Origin: Brevundimonas sp. ASV9
GTDB lineage: Bacteria; Pseudomonadota; Alphaproteobacteria; Caulobacterales; Caulobacteraceae
Length of the DNA stretch: 64,000 nt
Direction of reading: 5' to 3'
Assembly: GCF_016429195.1 (NCBI RefSeq)
Contig: NZ_JAELUF010000003.1
Span: forward strand, 19,524-83,523
Part shown: in pieces, positions 8,259-17,172 of the stretch
How positions within the stretch are numbered: the stretch's first letter is position 1
Layout: every line of letters begins with the position of its first letter
The notes under the pieces: generated by a model
What the model saw: only the letters and a program-made list of their open reading frames with translations
What the model was told of the DNA's origin: nothing
The model's database searches: none
Program-made: the position numbers and the translations under genes

Positions 8259-8836
8259 CGCCGGCTCCACAAATCCAGCCGATAGTTCGGATGCTTTTCG
8301 GCGAGATCCACCTGCATGAGCTCCGATAATCCAAGCCAGAGGCGCTCGACGGCGTCGTCGGCGGTCTGGGGATAGTCAGTCTCGCCAGTCCAGTGCACCA
8401 GAAGAACGCGTCCGCCCTCGACCAGGCCGTCGGAGATGCGTTGCGCCGCAAAGTCCAGATCGGCGTCGCTCCAGTAATAGGCGACTTCGGACAGGACAAC
8501 GAGATCCAGCCCGTCCAGAACCGGACAGTCCCGGGGGAAGGCCGCGGCCTCGAACCGGACGTTCGGCCGCCCCGACAGACGCTGGCGCGCCCTTTCCAGG
8601 GCGGTCGGGCTGACGTCGATCGCCAACAGACGATCGCAACCTGTGCTCAGCCGCTCGGTCAGGACGCCGCCGGCACAACCGACCTCGAGCGCAAAAGCTG
8701 CTCGCCGCGTCGAAAGGGCGGCGATGGTGCGATCGAACTTGGCGGCCTCATAGGGGCTGGAGGCCAGATCCCACGGATCGGCGTCCCCGGCGAAGATGCC
8801 TTCGAAATAGGCGGCGGTAAGCGAGCGTTCAGCCAT
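8255..8836 (-). CDS. class I SAM-dependent methyltransferase (NodS-like)
   Basis: A 193-residue Rossmann methyltransferase: motif I LEVGCAGGVLTERL near residue 50, LLAIDVSPTALERAR as the acidic strand-2 region, and VVLSEVAYYW as motif IV. The overall layout, with SSPYEAAKFDRTIAAL at the start, is like NodS-type N-methyltransferases acting on deacetylated amino sugars. That fits a neighbouring PIG-L deacetylase. The ATG at 8836 overlaps the end of the deacetylase gene by eight bases and its stop overlaps the downstream glycosyltransferase. Substrate assignment is inference. Confidence 0.85.
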   Translation of the reverse strand: MAERSLTAAYFEGIFAGDADPWDLASSPYEAAKFDRTIAALSTRRAAFALEVGCAGGVLTERLSTGCDRLLAIDVSPTALERARQRLSGRPNVRFEAAAFPRDCPVLDGLDLVVLSEVAYYWSDADLDFAAQRISDGLVEGGRVLLVHWTGETDYPQTADDAVERLWLGLSELMQVDLAEKHPNYRLDLWSRR

Positions 8837-9536
8837 AGGCGTCGCGCCGATACAGGGTGTCCGAGGCGGCCCGCAGCCCCCTCGGCGTCTCGAGCCGAAA
8901 CCCCGGTCCAAACATCGGCGTCAACTGGCTCTGATGGGCCGACAAGGCATAGGCCCTCAAGCCGGCCCTTAGAGGTCGCGTCGTAATCCGCAGCTTCGTC
9001 TCGGACGGAGCCGCCCCCCACACAATATAATCGAAAACGGCGACCGGCCGGCGGGCCACACCGGCTGCGCGGCGTGCAAGCTGTGCCGCCGCTTGATGGT
9101 CGCAATGGGGATCGTCGGGACCCGTCACGGCGATCGCATCGACGCGCCGCTCGCGGCACAAAGCCGCGAGACGACGCGCGCTCGCTTCGAACATCATGCT
9201 GCCGGCAGAAGCGGGCTGGGCATCGGGCCAATCCAGAAACACCGGCGGCGCCGCCGCATCTCCCGCCAGCCGTCGAACGGCGCGCCCTGCCTCCAGGCGT
9301 CGGGTCCGGATGAGCCTCGCTCGGGACGCCAAATCCGGATGATCGTGCGAACCCGCACCGTCGGTGAGGATCACGACGCCCGCCAACCGCCCAGCCTCGG
9401 CCGCCTGATGGATCAAGGCGCCGGCGCCCAGCGTCTCGTCGTCGGCATGCGGGGCGATGACCAGCCACCGCGCGGATCGCCAGGGCGAACGGTCCAGCGC
9501 CAACGTCGCCAGCCGGCCGGTTTTCTCGCTCACCAT
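8829..9536 (-). CDS. PIG-L family deacetylase
   Basis: A 235-residue zinc-dependent N-deacetylase of the PIG-L/LmbE family, which removes acetyl from N-acetylglucosaminyl-type substrates. The metal and catalytic motif PHADDE is at residues 29-34 and the third ligand is in PHCDHQAA near residue 141. There is no signal peptide, so it is cytoplasmic. It sits between an acyl-CoA dehydrogenase homologue and a NodS-like methyltransferase with overlaps on both sides. A chain of deacetylation then N-modification of a glycan or glycolipid is suggested by the order. Confidence 0.9.
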   Translation of the reverse strand: MVSEKTGRLATLALDRSPWRSARWLVIAPHADDETLGAGALIHQAAEAGRLAGVVILTDGAGSHDHPDLASRARLIRTRRLEAGRAVRRLAGDAAAPPVFLDWPDAQPASAGSMMFEASARRLAALCRERRVDAIAVTGPDDPHCDHQAAAQLARRAAGVARRPVAVFDYIVWGAAPSETKLRITTRPLRAGLRAYALSAHQSQLTPMFGPGFRLETPRGLRAASDTLYRRDAYG

Positions 9537-10630
9537 AGGGCGTCGCCCTCGCCCCAGAGATCGCGATCCAGCCAGGTCTTGGCCGCCTGGTCCTTCGCAT
9601 AGTCGGGTCCGGCCTGCCGAAGATAGAGGCTGAGATCACGGGTGATCTTATCGATGCGCTCGCCGTCGAAGGCGCTGCGCGTCCCGACCGACCGCGCCGC
9701 CAACTCCATTACATCCAGGGCGCTGCGTTCGACGACGCCGCGCGTGGCGCGGGCGAAATCCCCGGCGTCCGGCGCTTCGGACGCCGCGCGGATCGCGGCT
9801 TCGCGGACCCAAAGCCAGGCCGTCCGCGTCGCAACGACCGCATCGGCAAAGCGCGCGCGCTGGATGGGATCGGCGCGGGCGGCGTCGGACAGTGCGTCGC
9901 GCATCGCCATGACCAGGCCTTCGACGCCGCCCAACTGCACCGCCGTGAACCGCCACGCGCCGGCCGTGAAACGCGGTTCGCGATCATATTCTCCGGGACA
10001 TCCGAGCCGCTGATCGGCATTTACCATCAACCCGGTCACCTCATAGCGCCCGCTGGTCGTCGCGCGCATGCCGCGGACGCGCCACCCGCTCAGATCAGCC
10101 CTCTCCGGGTCGTTCGCCGGCACGACGATCAGCTGGCGTTCGCCCTGTTCCGGCTGGGCGGTGATGATGGCATATTCCAGGCCGCCCGCGCCGGTCGCAA
10201 ACATCTTGGCGCCCTGCAGCCGGTCGCCGACCAGACGAACGCCGGGCGGCGGCTCCGTCGCCCACACGCCGAACCAGCCGCCCTGCGCAAGGACCTTGCC
10301 CAGCCAAGCCTTCTGGGCCGGGTCCGCGTACCAGTCGAACAGCGCCAGGGCGTTGACGTGTCCTTCGAACAATCGGCCGACGCTGAGATCCGACCGCCCC
10401 ACGCTTCGTAGAGCGCCTATCAAGGCCAAGGCCTTTTGGACTGGATCGTCATAGGCCGTTCCACCGCTTTGGACCGGAGCGAACCGTCGACCCCAACCCT
10501 CCGAGACGAGCAACGTCAAACTTTCGGCGGGATATCGCGGCGCGGCGTCGTAGCGCGCACCCAGCGCCGCCAATCTAACCTCAAGTTCCATAGGCGATGA
10601 CGCGGTCGGCGTTGTTTCCAGAGCTGTCAT
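9530..10630 (-). CDS. acyl-CoA dehydrogenase family protein
   Basis: A 366-residue flavoprotein of the acyl-CoA dehydrogenase fold. Recognisable parts are the N-terminal helical domain, the mid beta-domain (GWFGVWATEPPPGVRL, MFATGAGGLEYAIIT) and the C-terminal four-helix part with RSALDVMELAARSVGTRSAF. The usual catalytic Glu region is divergent, so true acyl-CoA oxidation is uncertain. Such outlying members in glycan clusters may act on acyl or amino substrates. It overlaps both neighbours by four to seven bases inside the operon. Confidence 0.75.
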   Translation of the reverse strand: MTALETTPTASSPMELEVRLAALGARYDAAPRYPAESLTLLVSEGWGRRFAPVQSGGTAYDDPVQKALALIGALRSVGRSDLSVGRLFEGHVNALALFDWYADPAQKAWLGKVLAQGGWFGVWATEPPPGVRLVGDRLQGAKMFATGAGGLEYAIITAQPEQGERQLIVVPANDPERADLSGWRVRGMRATTSGRYEVTGLMVNADQRLGCPGEYDREPRFTAGAWRFTAVQLGGVEGLVMAMRDALSDAARADPIQRARFADAVVATRTAWLWVREAAIRAASEAPDAGDFARATRGVVERSALDVMELAARSVGTRSAFDGERIDKITRDLSLYLRQAGPDYAKDQAAKTWLDRDLWGEGDALW

Positions 10631-11658
10631 CGGCGCGCCTCGAGCTCTGATGCAAGGTCGACAAGCCAGGGTCCGGCGGCGCCGAGTCCCTGCCCGCTGA
10701 TCTGCTGCCGATCAGCGGGCGACAGTGCGAGTGCTGACTGAAGGATGCTCGGCCATTGCTGCGCCTGCGGCCACTGCGCCAGGACGATCGAGGCGCCAAG
10801 CACCGCTAACCGTTCGGCCTTCGCGATCTGCTCATTATAGGCGCGAGGCTCGGGAAGACAGACGAAGGGCTTGTCGGCCGAAATCACCGCATTCAGCAGG
10901 CCGTCTCCCGCGCCTCCGACGATGACCTCCGCCTTGTCGATCTCGTCGCTGATGGCGTCGATCCAGCCCGCCAGCTTCAGGTTCGGCGGCATGACCGGTG
11001 GAGGCTCGATCGGCCCGACCCCGGTCCACATCTTATCGGGCGTTGCCTCTGCAGCCGCCGCCAGCGTGGCGCCATCCAGCGGATCGCCACCCCGCCCATG
11101 AACGACCAGGACGCCTGATCCACGCTTCAATCCTGAATCGCGCCGGGGGGCGAAGTAATGCGTCTTGTCCCGCGCCTCGCTGGCCCCCATTCCATCCAGC
11201 CGCTCATGGAACGGTGCAAGCAAGGCTTCTGCGCCGCGGAAGGCGTCCAGATGCGCCGGGTCCGATCGATCCCCCACGAGACGGACATAGACCACAGGCG
11301 TCGCACACAGCCGGGCCAGCATCGCCATTTCGACCGACACATCGATCACCATCAAGGCCGGCCTGGCGTCGCTGATCCACTGGGCGAACCGGGCGGTCCG
11401 CGCCCGGACGCCCGCATGGTGATAGGGGGCGTAATGCAGCGCCTCGGGCCGGACAGGCGCCTCGTCACGTCCGGAGAAGCGGTCTTCCTCAAGGGGCCTG
11501 TCATCCTCCAGATCCACGCAGGCGATGTCTTCGGTTCGTCCTTTCAATCCCGTTCCAAGCAGGACAAATCGCTCGGGCGCAGCGGCGGCGATTTCCAGTG
11601 CGCGCTGGCGGTGGCCGTCGCCCTGGTGATGGACATAGTATCCGATCGGAGCCCTCAC
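10627..11658 (-). CDS. glycosyltransferase (GT-B, MurG/GT28-like)
   Basis: A 343-residue GT-B glycosyltransferase starting VRAPIGYYVHHQGDGHRQRA, with the N-terminal GDGH loop typical of GT28-like enzymes. Its C-terminal half has the nucleotide-sugar site pattern EVIVGGAGDGLLNAV ... KPFVCLPEPRAYNEQI. The GTG start at 11658 overlaps the upstream stop (GTGA). The much longer open frame to 11925 is a shadow of the upstream gene. It is part of the seven-gene operon; acceptor and donor are unknown. Confidence 0.82.
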   Translation of the reverse strand: MRAPIGYYVHHQGDGHRQRALEIAAAAPERFVLLGTGLKGRTEDIACVDLEDDRPLEEDRFSGRDEAPVRPEALHYAPYHHAGVRARTARFAQWISDARPALMVIDVSVEMAMLARLCATPVVYVRLVGDRSDPAHLDAFRGAEALLAPFHERLDGMGASEARDKTHYFAPRRDSGLKRGSGVLVVHGRGGDPLDGATLAAAAEATPDKMWTGVGPIEPPPVMPPNLKLAGWIDAISDEIDKAEVIVGGAGDGLLNAVISADKPFVCLPEPRAYNEQIAKAERLAVLGASIVLAQWPQAQQWPSILQSALALSPADRQQISGQGLGAAGPWLVDLASELEARR

Positions 11659-12608
11659 GCTGCGGCTCTCGCAACGCCGTCGGCCCAACCTCGTAAATCC
11701 ATGTCGAGCGGCATGGCGGGCAGCTGGGTTTCCAATGCCGGCAGCCGCCTGGCGCTCGCCGCGTCGTGACGCTGATCCCGGCGCCAGCTCGCCCGCTGTC
11801 GCCAATGCGAAAAGTCCGGCGCCATGATCGGACCGCCGTTCCGCGCCTGATCGAACAAGCGGGTCATATCGTCCGCCATCCCCCCGGCGGCGCGGCCCGT
11901 CGTGCGTGCCGACACCCGGGTCCACACCGCCAAGGGATGCACAAGCCTGGCCCCCTGCCCTTTAGCGGCGATCACAAGCGCCCGATCCTCGCCCGTCGGC
12001 TGTTCCGGCACGCCGCCGGCTGACAGATAGGCCGCCGCCGTGATGGCGAGGCTGGCCCCGGTGTGATCGCCATGCCGAGGCGCCGGGTCATGCGGCGCAG
12101 GGTCGATCTCATCCTCGATCGCGCGAACTTCACGCCAGTACGCGTCCCATAGTCGACGCAGAGCCGCGACATCCGCCGAGATCGATTCCGCTTCATCCAG
12201 CACCAGCCGTCCGCCCACCAGATCCGCTCCATCCGCGACGGCTGCGAGATTGGCGGACAGCCAGTTCGGCGGCGGCCGCGTGTCGGCGTCCGTCGAGATC
12301 AGAACGCCATTGGATCGATCTCCGAGATGCTCGAGACCGACGGACATCGCCGTACGCCGCGCCGCGCCGGCATGCGCCCGATGCTCTGGGAAGGTCTGCA
12401 GATCGACGACGATGTCCAGTCGATCCTTCCACCGATCGGCTGCGGCCTGCGCCTGAGGGAGCGAACCGTCCGTGGAGTTATTGATGCAGAGCGCGACCGA
12501 AATCCTGCCCGGAAGATCCTGCGCGGCCAGGGCGGCCAGAAGCACGGGAAGACGCCGTTCCTCATTCCGCACGGGCACGCAAACGCAGAAGGCAGGTTCG
12601 TCCGTCAT
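11655..12608 (-). CDS. family 2 glycosyltransferase
   Basis: A 317-residue GT2 enzyme: CVCVPVRNEERRLPVLLAAL at the N terminus, the LISTDADTRPPPNW metal-binding DxD near residue 105, and TGASLAITAAAYLSAGGVP with the acceptor-side motif near residue 190. The C-terminal third is Arg-rich and not recognised. No transmembrane segment is seen. It overlaps both neighbours (GTGA and ATGA junctions), so it is translated with the rest of the operon. Confidence 0.85.
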   Translation of the reverse strand: MTDEPAFCVCVPVRNEERRLPVLLAALAAQDLPGRISVALCINNSTDGSLPQAQAAADRWKDRLDIVVDLQTFPEHRAHAGAARRTAMSVGLEHLGDRSNGVLISTDADTRPPPNWLSANLAAVADGADLVGGRLVLDEAESISADVAALRRLWDAYWREVRAIEDEIDPAPHDPAPRHGDHTGASLAITAAAYLSAGGVPEQPTGEDRALVIAAKGQGARLVHPLAVWTRVSARTTGRAAGGMADDMTRLFDQARNGGPIMAPDFSHWRQRASWRRDQRHDAASARRLPALETQLPAMPLDMDLRGWADGVARAAA

Positions 12609-13711
12609 GCGATCAGCCGATCTTCCAGCGCGTCATTGGCCTGCATCTGTCCCGCCGCAGCCGCTTGGATCATCTCGCCATAGAGCCCTTCATAGGCCGT
12701 GATCATCCGGCGCACATCGCAGGCCGCCTCGGCGCGCGCGCGGCAGGCCGACCGAGACAGGCCGACCGCCCGGACGATTGCGCGCGCCAGATCCTGCACG
12801 TCGTCCGCGCGCGCCAGGGCGCCGCACTCGGATGTCAGAATCTCGGGAATGGCGCCCCGCGCGAAGGCGGCGACCGGCGTTCCGCACGCCAGCGCTTCGG
12901 CGACCACCAGCCCATAGGGTTCGTCCCAGCGCGGCGTGCAGACGAAGGCAGCCGCCTGCCCGATCTCCTTCGACAGCGTTTCGTGGTCGAGATGACCAAG
13001 ATAGGTGGTTTCGCGCGTCAATCTCGGAGCGATCTCGGCATCGAAATAGGCTTGATCCAGGATCGGGCCTGCGAACCGCAGGGCGATACCCGCCAATGCC
13101 GCCGCGTCCAGCGCCAGATGCAGACCCTTCTCGGGCACAATCCGCCCATACCAGATCAAATGCCCGGGGTCGTCGTGACGCGCACGCCACGGAAAGCGCT
13201 CCAGGTCGATCCCGTTCAGAATGACCTGATCGATCGGCCGCACTCGGCTCCATTGTTCGCGCATCGCCTCTGAGACGCCGACGAACCGCGCGAACGGCGC
13301 GCTCGCTTCGCGGATACCGCTTTCCAGCCAGCAAAATGGCGGCGTGTGGAGCGTGGTGACCATCGGCATCGGCAAGGTCTCCGCCATCGAGACCGGCAGA
13401 TAGTGCAGGCTGTTGTTGTGGATGACGTCGAACGCACTGCGTCGAAGCCGGCTCATCAACGACAGATAGGCGTGATGCTCTCGGAAGAAGGCGACGTCGC
13501 CCGCCTCCGCCGTTCCGACCTTGGCGATTTCCGTCTGGTCGCAGATCGCCTCCAGACCGAGCGCGGGGTCGGACAGGGTCGCTGCAAACAGAGTGACGTC
13601 ATGACCGTTCAGCCGCAGTTGGCGACAGAGCAGATGTGTATGCATCTCCAGCCCGCCGGCAAAGGGTTCTGCGATCGGATATTTGAGATGTGCGATGACG
13701 CCGATGCGCAT
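12605..13711 (-). CDS. family 4 glycosyltransferase, first gene of the cluster
   Basis: A 368-residue GT-B glycosyltransferase. Marks are MRIGVIAHLKYPIAEPFAGGLEMHTHLL at the start, the donor-site linker HLIWYGRIVPEKGLHLALDA near residue 195, and PYGLVVAEALACGTPVAAF (the E-x7-E motif) near residue 285. The ATG at 13711 is preferred over a TTG seven codons upstream, because family similarity starts at MRIGV. It opens the minus-strand operon 7404-13711. Gene order suggests stepwise assembly of a small glycan carrying a deacetylated and methylated sugar. Confidence 0.88.
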   Translation of the reverse strand: MRIGVIAHLKYPIAEPFAGGLEMHTHLLCRQLRLNGHDVTLFAATLSDPALGLEAICDQTEIAKVGTAEAGDVAFFREHHAYLSLMSRLRRSAFDVIHNNSLHYLPVSMAETLPMPMVTTLHTPPFCWLESGIREASAPFARFVGVSEAMREQWSRVRPIDQVILNGIDLERFPWRARHDDPGHLIWYGRIVPEKGLHLALDAAALAGIALRFAGPILDQAYFDAEIAPRLTRETTYLGHLDHETLSKEIGQAAAFVCTPRWDEPYGLVVAEALACGTPVAAFARGAIPEILTSECGALARADDVQDLARAIVRAVGLSRSACRARAEAACDVRRMITAYEGLYGEMIQAAAAGQMQANDALEDRLIA

Positions 13712-13980
13712 CCATACCGCCGTGATCGACAACCCGACCCCCCTCGGATCGGTCCATGGCGTAAAGCCTGAAGGTCAAAGCTATGCCGCGGCTATTCGTT
13801 CCAGTGTGCGATAATGGTCTCAAGCCGATCGGAGGCGTTCGGGCTTCTTTGAGCCAGCAGAAACCGGCGTATTTTGTTTGGGATGACCCAATGAAAACGC
13901 GCGAGCGCCGCTGAAAGCGGTCAGCCCCGGAGCGATAAACTACTCGGCGCGTTCTCTGGACTAGCTAAAAGGACCCAACC

Positions 13981-14279
13981 ATGACCAACCTTTTCGCCTC
14001 CACATTCGCAACACGTCGAGACGCCGAGCTTGTGGTCGAACGGCTCGTTCAAACCCATGGCATGAACGAGACGCCATTCAGGTCGCCCCTGAAGGCGAGG
14101 CGAACACGGTTGGAGACAGGCCTTCGGGCGGAGATGTCGAAGGCGACAGCCCCAGCGTCGACTCTCGGTCGGACGTGCCGGTCGCCGGGCGTGTCAAAGT
14201 CGTCGTGTCTGCAGAAACCTATGACGAGGAACAGGCGATACGCGCCGCATTCGCCGAATTCGGCGCCAAGGACGGATGA
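13981..14279 (+). pseudogene. frameshifted small stress-type protein
   Basis: The reading frame begins MTNLFASTFATRRDAELVVERLVQTHG and loses sense after residue 30. Shifting frame at about 14067 restores AIQVAPEGEANTVGD ... VKVVVSAETYDEEQAIRAAFAEFGAKDG, ending TGA at 14279. A single missing base (GAGAC for GAGGAC) explains both halves, giving an intact product of about 99 residues. It would resemble small proteins with an ATRxDAExAV start seen beside stress genes. It is either a recent frameshift or a sequencing error. Confidence 0.7.
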
Positions 14280-14361
14280 CCCTCATGCGAGCCGGTCATC
14301 GGCTGCGTCGCGTTGATCCTATGATGAGGGCCGAAGCGTCCCGACGCCTCTGCTCGCAAGG

Positions 14362-15126
14362 ATGACGTCCATGGAATCGCTCATCGACGCCAAGCTTCAT
14401 CGCCTCGGCGACCTTTCGAACGACGATCGCGGACGGCTTGAGGGCCTCCTGAGTGGGCGCCGTCGCGCCGCAGCCGGCGAAGCCTTGGTGGAAGAGGGCA
14501 GTCGACCCACGTTCAGCACGCTGCTGCTCTCGGGATTTGTCGGCCGAGTTTCGACCCTCGCGGACGGCGGTCGTCAGATCACGGCGATCAGCATTCCCGG
14601 GGACTTCATCGATCTGCATGGCTTTCTTCTGAAAACGATGGATCACAGCCTTGTAGCCTTGTCTGACGTCACCGTCGCGGTTGTGCAGCACGCCGACTTG
14701 AAGCGCGTGACGGAACACGCCCCTCGTCTCGCGCGAGCGCTTTGGCTTGAAACGCTGATAGATGCGGCCATCCACCGACAGTGGCTGGTGGCGCTGGGAC
14801 GCAGAGACGCAGGGACGCGACTGGGCCAGTTGATCTGTGAACTCTACCTCCGTCTGGAAGCCGTAGCCCTCGCCCACGACCACACCTTCCAATGCCCTCT
14901 GACCCAGTCGGACCTGGCGGACATGCTGGGGATGTCGAGCGTCCACGTGAACCGCTCGCTCAAGGTCCTTCGCGACACGGGCCTGGTACGATGGCGGAAT
15001 GGTCAGGTGTGGATCGACGACTGGACGGCGCTGACCGAGCGCGTCGCCTTCGACGCCTCCTATCTCGATCTGAAGCTGTCCAAATCCTCAACCACCGCGC
15101 CTCTCGCGAGGCGGCGGACGGCGTAA
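14362..15126 (+). CDS. Crp/Fnr family transcriptional regulator
   Basis: A 254-residue regulator with an N-terminal cyclic-nucleotide-binding-type beta-roll (GEALVEEGSRPTFSTLLLSGFVGRV ... ISIPGDFIDLHGFLL) and a C-terminal winged helix (PLTQSDLADMLGMSSVHVNRSLKVLRDTGLVRW). No Fnr-type N-terminal cysteine cluster is present, so an iron-sulfur oxygen sensor is unlikely. The ligand is unknown. It is one of three Crp/Fnr-like genes within 3.5 kb, all flanking stress genes. Confidence 0.9.
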   Translation: MTSMESLIDAKLHRLGDLSNDDRGRLEGLLSGRRRAAAGEALVEEGSRPTFSTLLLSGFVGRVSTLADGGRQITAISIPGDFIDLHGFLLKTMDHSLVALSDVTVAVVQHADLKRVTEHAPRLARALWLETLIDAAIHRQWLVALGRRDAGTRLGQLICELYLRLEAVALAHDHTFQCPLTQSDLADMLGMSSVHVNRSLKVLRDTGLVRWRNGQVWIDDWTALTERVAFDASYLDLKLSKSSTTAPLARRRTA

Positions 15127-15185
15127 GTCTGTGCAAAGCGGGCTAGCGCCAGCCGCTGGGCGCATACATCTCGGCGCCCGCGACG

Positions 15186-15944
15186 TCAGTCGCTCGCGAT
15201 CCAGTCTGGACCGGACACATAATGCCTGACAGGCAGCCCAGCGATACGGCGGAGCCGATCAACATCGAGCAGCGAAATCGTCTGGTCGGACCGTTTGATC
15301 AGGTTCAGGCGATCCATTTCGCGGAGGGTTCTGTTCACATGCACCGGCGTGATACCGATCAGGTCGCCGAGATCGCGTTGGGTCAAGGGCATGTGGAACA
15401 TGCCGCCCGGCGCATCGCCGCGTTCGAACAATCGATCGAACAGATTGGTCAGCGTGGCGGCGATGCGAACGTTTGCGGGCGCCTGACCAACCACGGCCAG
15501 ATTTTCCATCAATGCGACCCGCTCTTTCTGCGCGCTTAGAAAGAGCGAAAGCGCAATCCGTGGGTAGGTCTCGATTGTCGTCATCAGCCTGGACCTTGAT
15601 ATCGCACGCACCGCGATAGGCGTCATGGCGGTCAAGCAGTCGACCGTTGTCGTCAGGCACAGGCTGGGCGCTCCCAGGAGATCACCCGGCAGATGGACCT
15701 TCACGATCTGCTGCTTGCCAGATGTAAGCACGATAGATGATGCGACCCAGCCCTTGGTCAGCAGATAGAGATGAGACGGAACAGCCGCCTCATGACGTAA
15801 TACATGGTGGCGTGGCCAATGCTGGACCGGCTCGAGAAGCCCGGCCAGCGCTGCACGCTCGCGAGATGACAGAGTGACGAATTCCCCCAACCGCCCCAGC
15901 GCATCGGATGGCGAATCGATTGGGGGCGGCAGGTCCTCATCCAT
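15186..15944 (-). CDS. Crp/Fnr family transcriptional regulator
   Basis: A 252-residue regulator convergent with the preceding one. The beta-roll runs from about residue 35 to 120 (HVLRHEAAVPSHLYLLTKGWVASS, VHLPGDLLGAPSLCL) and the winged helix is PLTQRDLGDLIGITPVHVNRTLREMDRLNLIKR near residues 180-215. No cysteine cluster is seen. The two proteins share the same HVNR recognition-helix core, suggesting related or overlapping DNA targets. This is inference from sequence only. Confidence 0.9.
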   Translation of the reverse strand: MDEDLPPPIDSPSDALGRLGEFVTLSSRERAALAGLLEPVQHWPRHHVLRHEAAVPSHLYLLTKGWVASSIVLTSGKQQIVKVHLPGDLLGAPSLCLTTTVDCLTAMTPIAVRAISRSRLMTTIETYPRIALSLFLSAQKERVALMENLAVVGQAPANVRIAATLTNLFDRLFERGDAPGGMFHMPLTQRDLGDLIGITPVHVNRTLREMDRLNLIKRSDQTISLLDVDRLRRIAGLPVRHYVSGPDWIASD

Positions 15945-16112
15945 GCCCCGCGTTCCCCCAAACCCGGCATGGCTGCACTAACCCATGTAAAGGGCTGTCC
16001 GACGCGCCTTCGGGGGCATTCCCGACAGGCTAGAAGCCTGTCCAAAATCGGACCTATGAAACCCAGCGGACGCACCAGGATTGGTTGTCTTTTGATCCGG
16101 CGAGAAGGCGAC

Positions 16113-16298
16113 ATGACCCGACATACGCCACACAGGGACAAGATTGATCATACGCGCGGCTTGGCGCAGGGCGGTCTAGGCGGTCCCGAGGACGAAATAC
16201 TCGACGCAGGACAGGAGGAGGTCTTCTCCCGCACCGAAGTCGAGCAAGGCGAGACCGAACACCACCGGGGCGAAGAGACGCCGGGACTCAGGTCGTGA
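16113..16298 (+). CDS. small acidic hypothetical protein
   Basis: A 61-residue very acidic polypeptide (GGPEDEILDAGQEEVFSRTEVEQGETEHH). No family is recognised and it may be disordered. The ATG at 16113 has GAGAAGG eight bases upstream. Its stop overlaps the GTG of the following hydrolase (GTGA), which supports it as a translated, coupled gene rather than chance. A longer open frame upstream to 15969 has no support. Confidence 0.5.
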   Translation: MTRHTPHRDKIDHTRGLAQGGLGGPEDEILDAGQEEVFSRTEVEQGETEHHRGEETPGLRS

Positions 16299-16900
16299 CA
16301 CGAGGCCTGAAGACGCGCATTCCGGAAACAGCGGCGCACCTTTGCATCGACATGCAGCGCATGTTCGTCGAAGGGACCGAATGGCATACGCCTTGGGCAG
16401 CCAAAACCCTTCCGGCCATCGAAGCGCTATGTTCTGCAAGGCCTGAAAGGCTGTGGTTCACCCGATTCATCCCCGCCGCAACGCCCGATGAGGCGGGAGG
16501 GGCCTGGCGCGACTATTGGCGGCGTTGGTCGACCATGACGAAGAACGCTCTTGATCCGGCGATGTTGGATCTGGCGCTTCCGCTTCAGCGGTTCGCGCCG
16601 CCCGCCCAGATCATCGACAAGACGGTCTATTCCGCCTGGTCAGGCACACGCCTCCACAAGGCGTTCAAAGATCAGGGTGTCGATACGCTCGTCGTAACGG
16701 GGGCGGAAACTGACGTTTGCGTTCTCTCGACCGTGCTCGGAGCCATCGATCTGGGCTATCGCATCGTGGTGGTCAGCGACGGGGTCTGCAGTTCGGCTGA
16801 TCAGCCTCACGATCACCTTTTGGCGCTCTACAGCGACCGCTTCAGTCTCCAGGTCGAAACTGCCGAATGCCGAGAGGTGCTGGAGGCCTGGGTGGCATGA
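16295..16900 (+). CDS. isochorismatase-like cysteine hydrolase
   Basis: A 201-residue alpha/beta hydrolase of the isochorismatase superfamily, which cleaves amides or vinyl ethers by a Cys-Asp-Lys triad. The catalytic Asp lies in HLCIDMQRMF near residue 19, the Lys in IIDKTVYSAW near residue 109, and the nucleophile in VVTGAETDVCVLSTVLGA near residue 146. The GTG start overlaps the acidic small gene and the stop overlaps the next gene by ATGA. Substrate cannot be assigned; nicotinamidase-type zinc ligands are not obvious. Confidence 0.88.
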   Translation: MTRGLKTRIPETAAHLCIDMQRMFVEGTEWHTPWAAKTLPAIEALCSARPERLWFTRFIPAATPDEAGGAWRDYWRRWSTMTKNALDPAMLDLALPLQRFAPPAQIIDKTVYSAWSGTRLHKAFKDQGVDTLVVTGAETDVCVLSTVLGAIDLGYRIVVVSDGVCSSADQPHDHLLALYSDRFSLQVETAECREVLEAWVA

Positions 16901-17163
16901 CCGTCCATCCTCCCGTTCTGCGCTATCAGATCCGCTACCGTGATGGCGGAGAGCCTGAGACCCTGATCTCAAACGACATGGCTGACGCCATGGCCCAGGC
17001 GTCTCAGCGCGCAAAAGCGGTGGGTCAGGCTGTCGCCCTGTGGTGCGATGGTCGGTGGATCGCCGACGTTGATTCAGCCCCGTCGCTCCTCTCGCCCGAC
17101 TTGATCGCAAAGCTCGTCCATGCCGGCATCTATGTATTCGGCGCACCGGTCCGAGACCGGTGA
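16897..17163 (+). CDS. hypothetical protein coupled to cysteine hydrolase
   Basis: An 88-residue protein of unknown family (VLRYQIRYRDGGEPETLISNDMADAMAQASQRAKAV...), predicted alpha/beta, soluble. The ATG at 16897 overlaps the hydrolase stop, so the three genes 16113-17163 form one operon. It ends ten bases from the convergent Crp/Fnr gene at 17173. Confidence 0.6.
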   Translation: MTVHPPVLRYQIRYRDGGEPETLISNDMADAMAQASQRAKAVGQAVALWCDGRWIADVDSAPSLLSPDLIAKLVHAGIYVFGAPVRDR

Positions 17164-17172
17164 CGAGCTGAC

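Noticed and set aside
13796..13830. A further EcfG promoter upstream of the glycosyltransferase operon.
   Set aside because: GGAAC is present on the minus strand but the second half reads CTTT rather than CGTT. A similar GGAAC near 21466 also lacks the second half.
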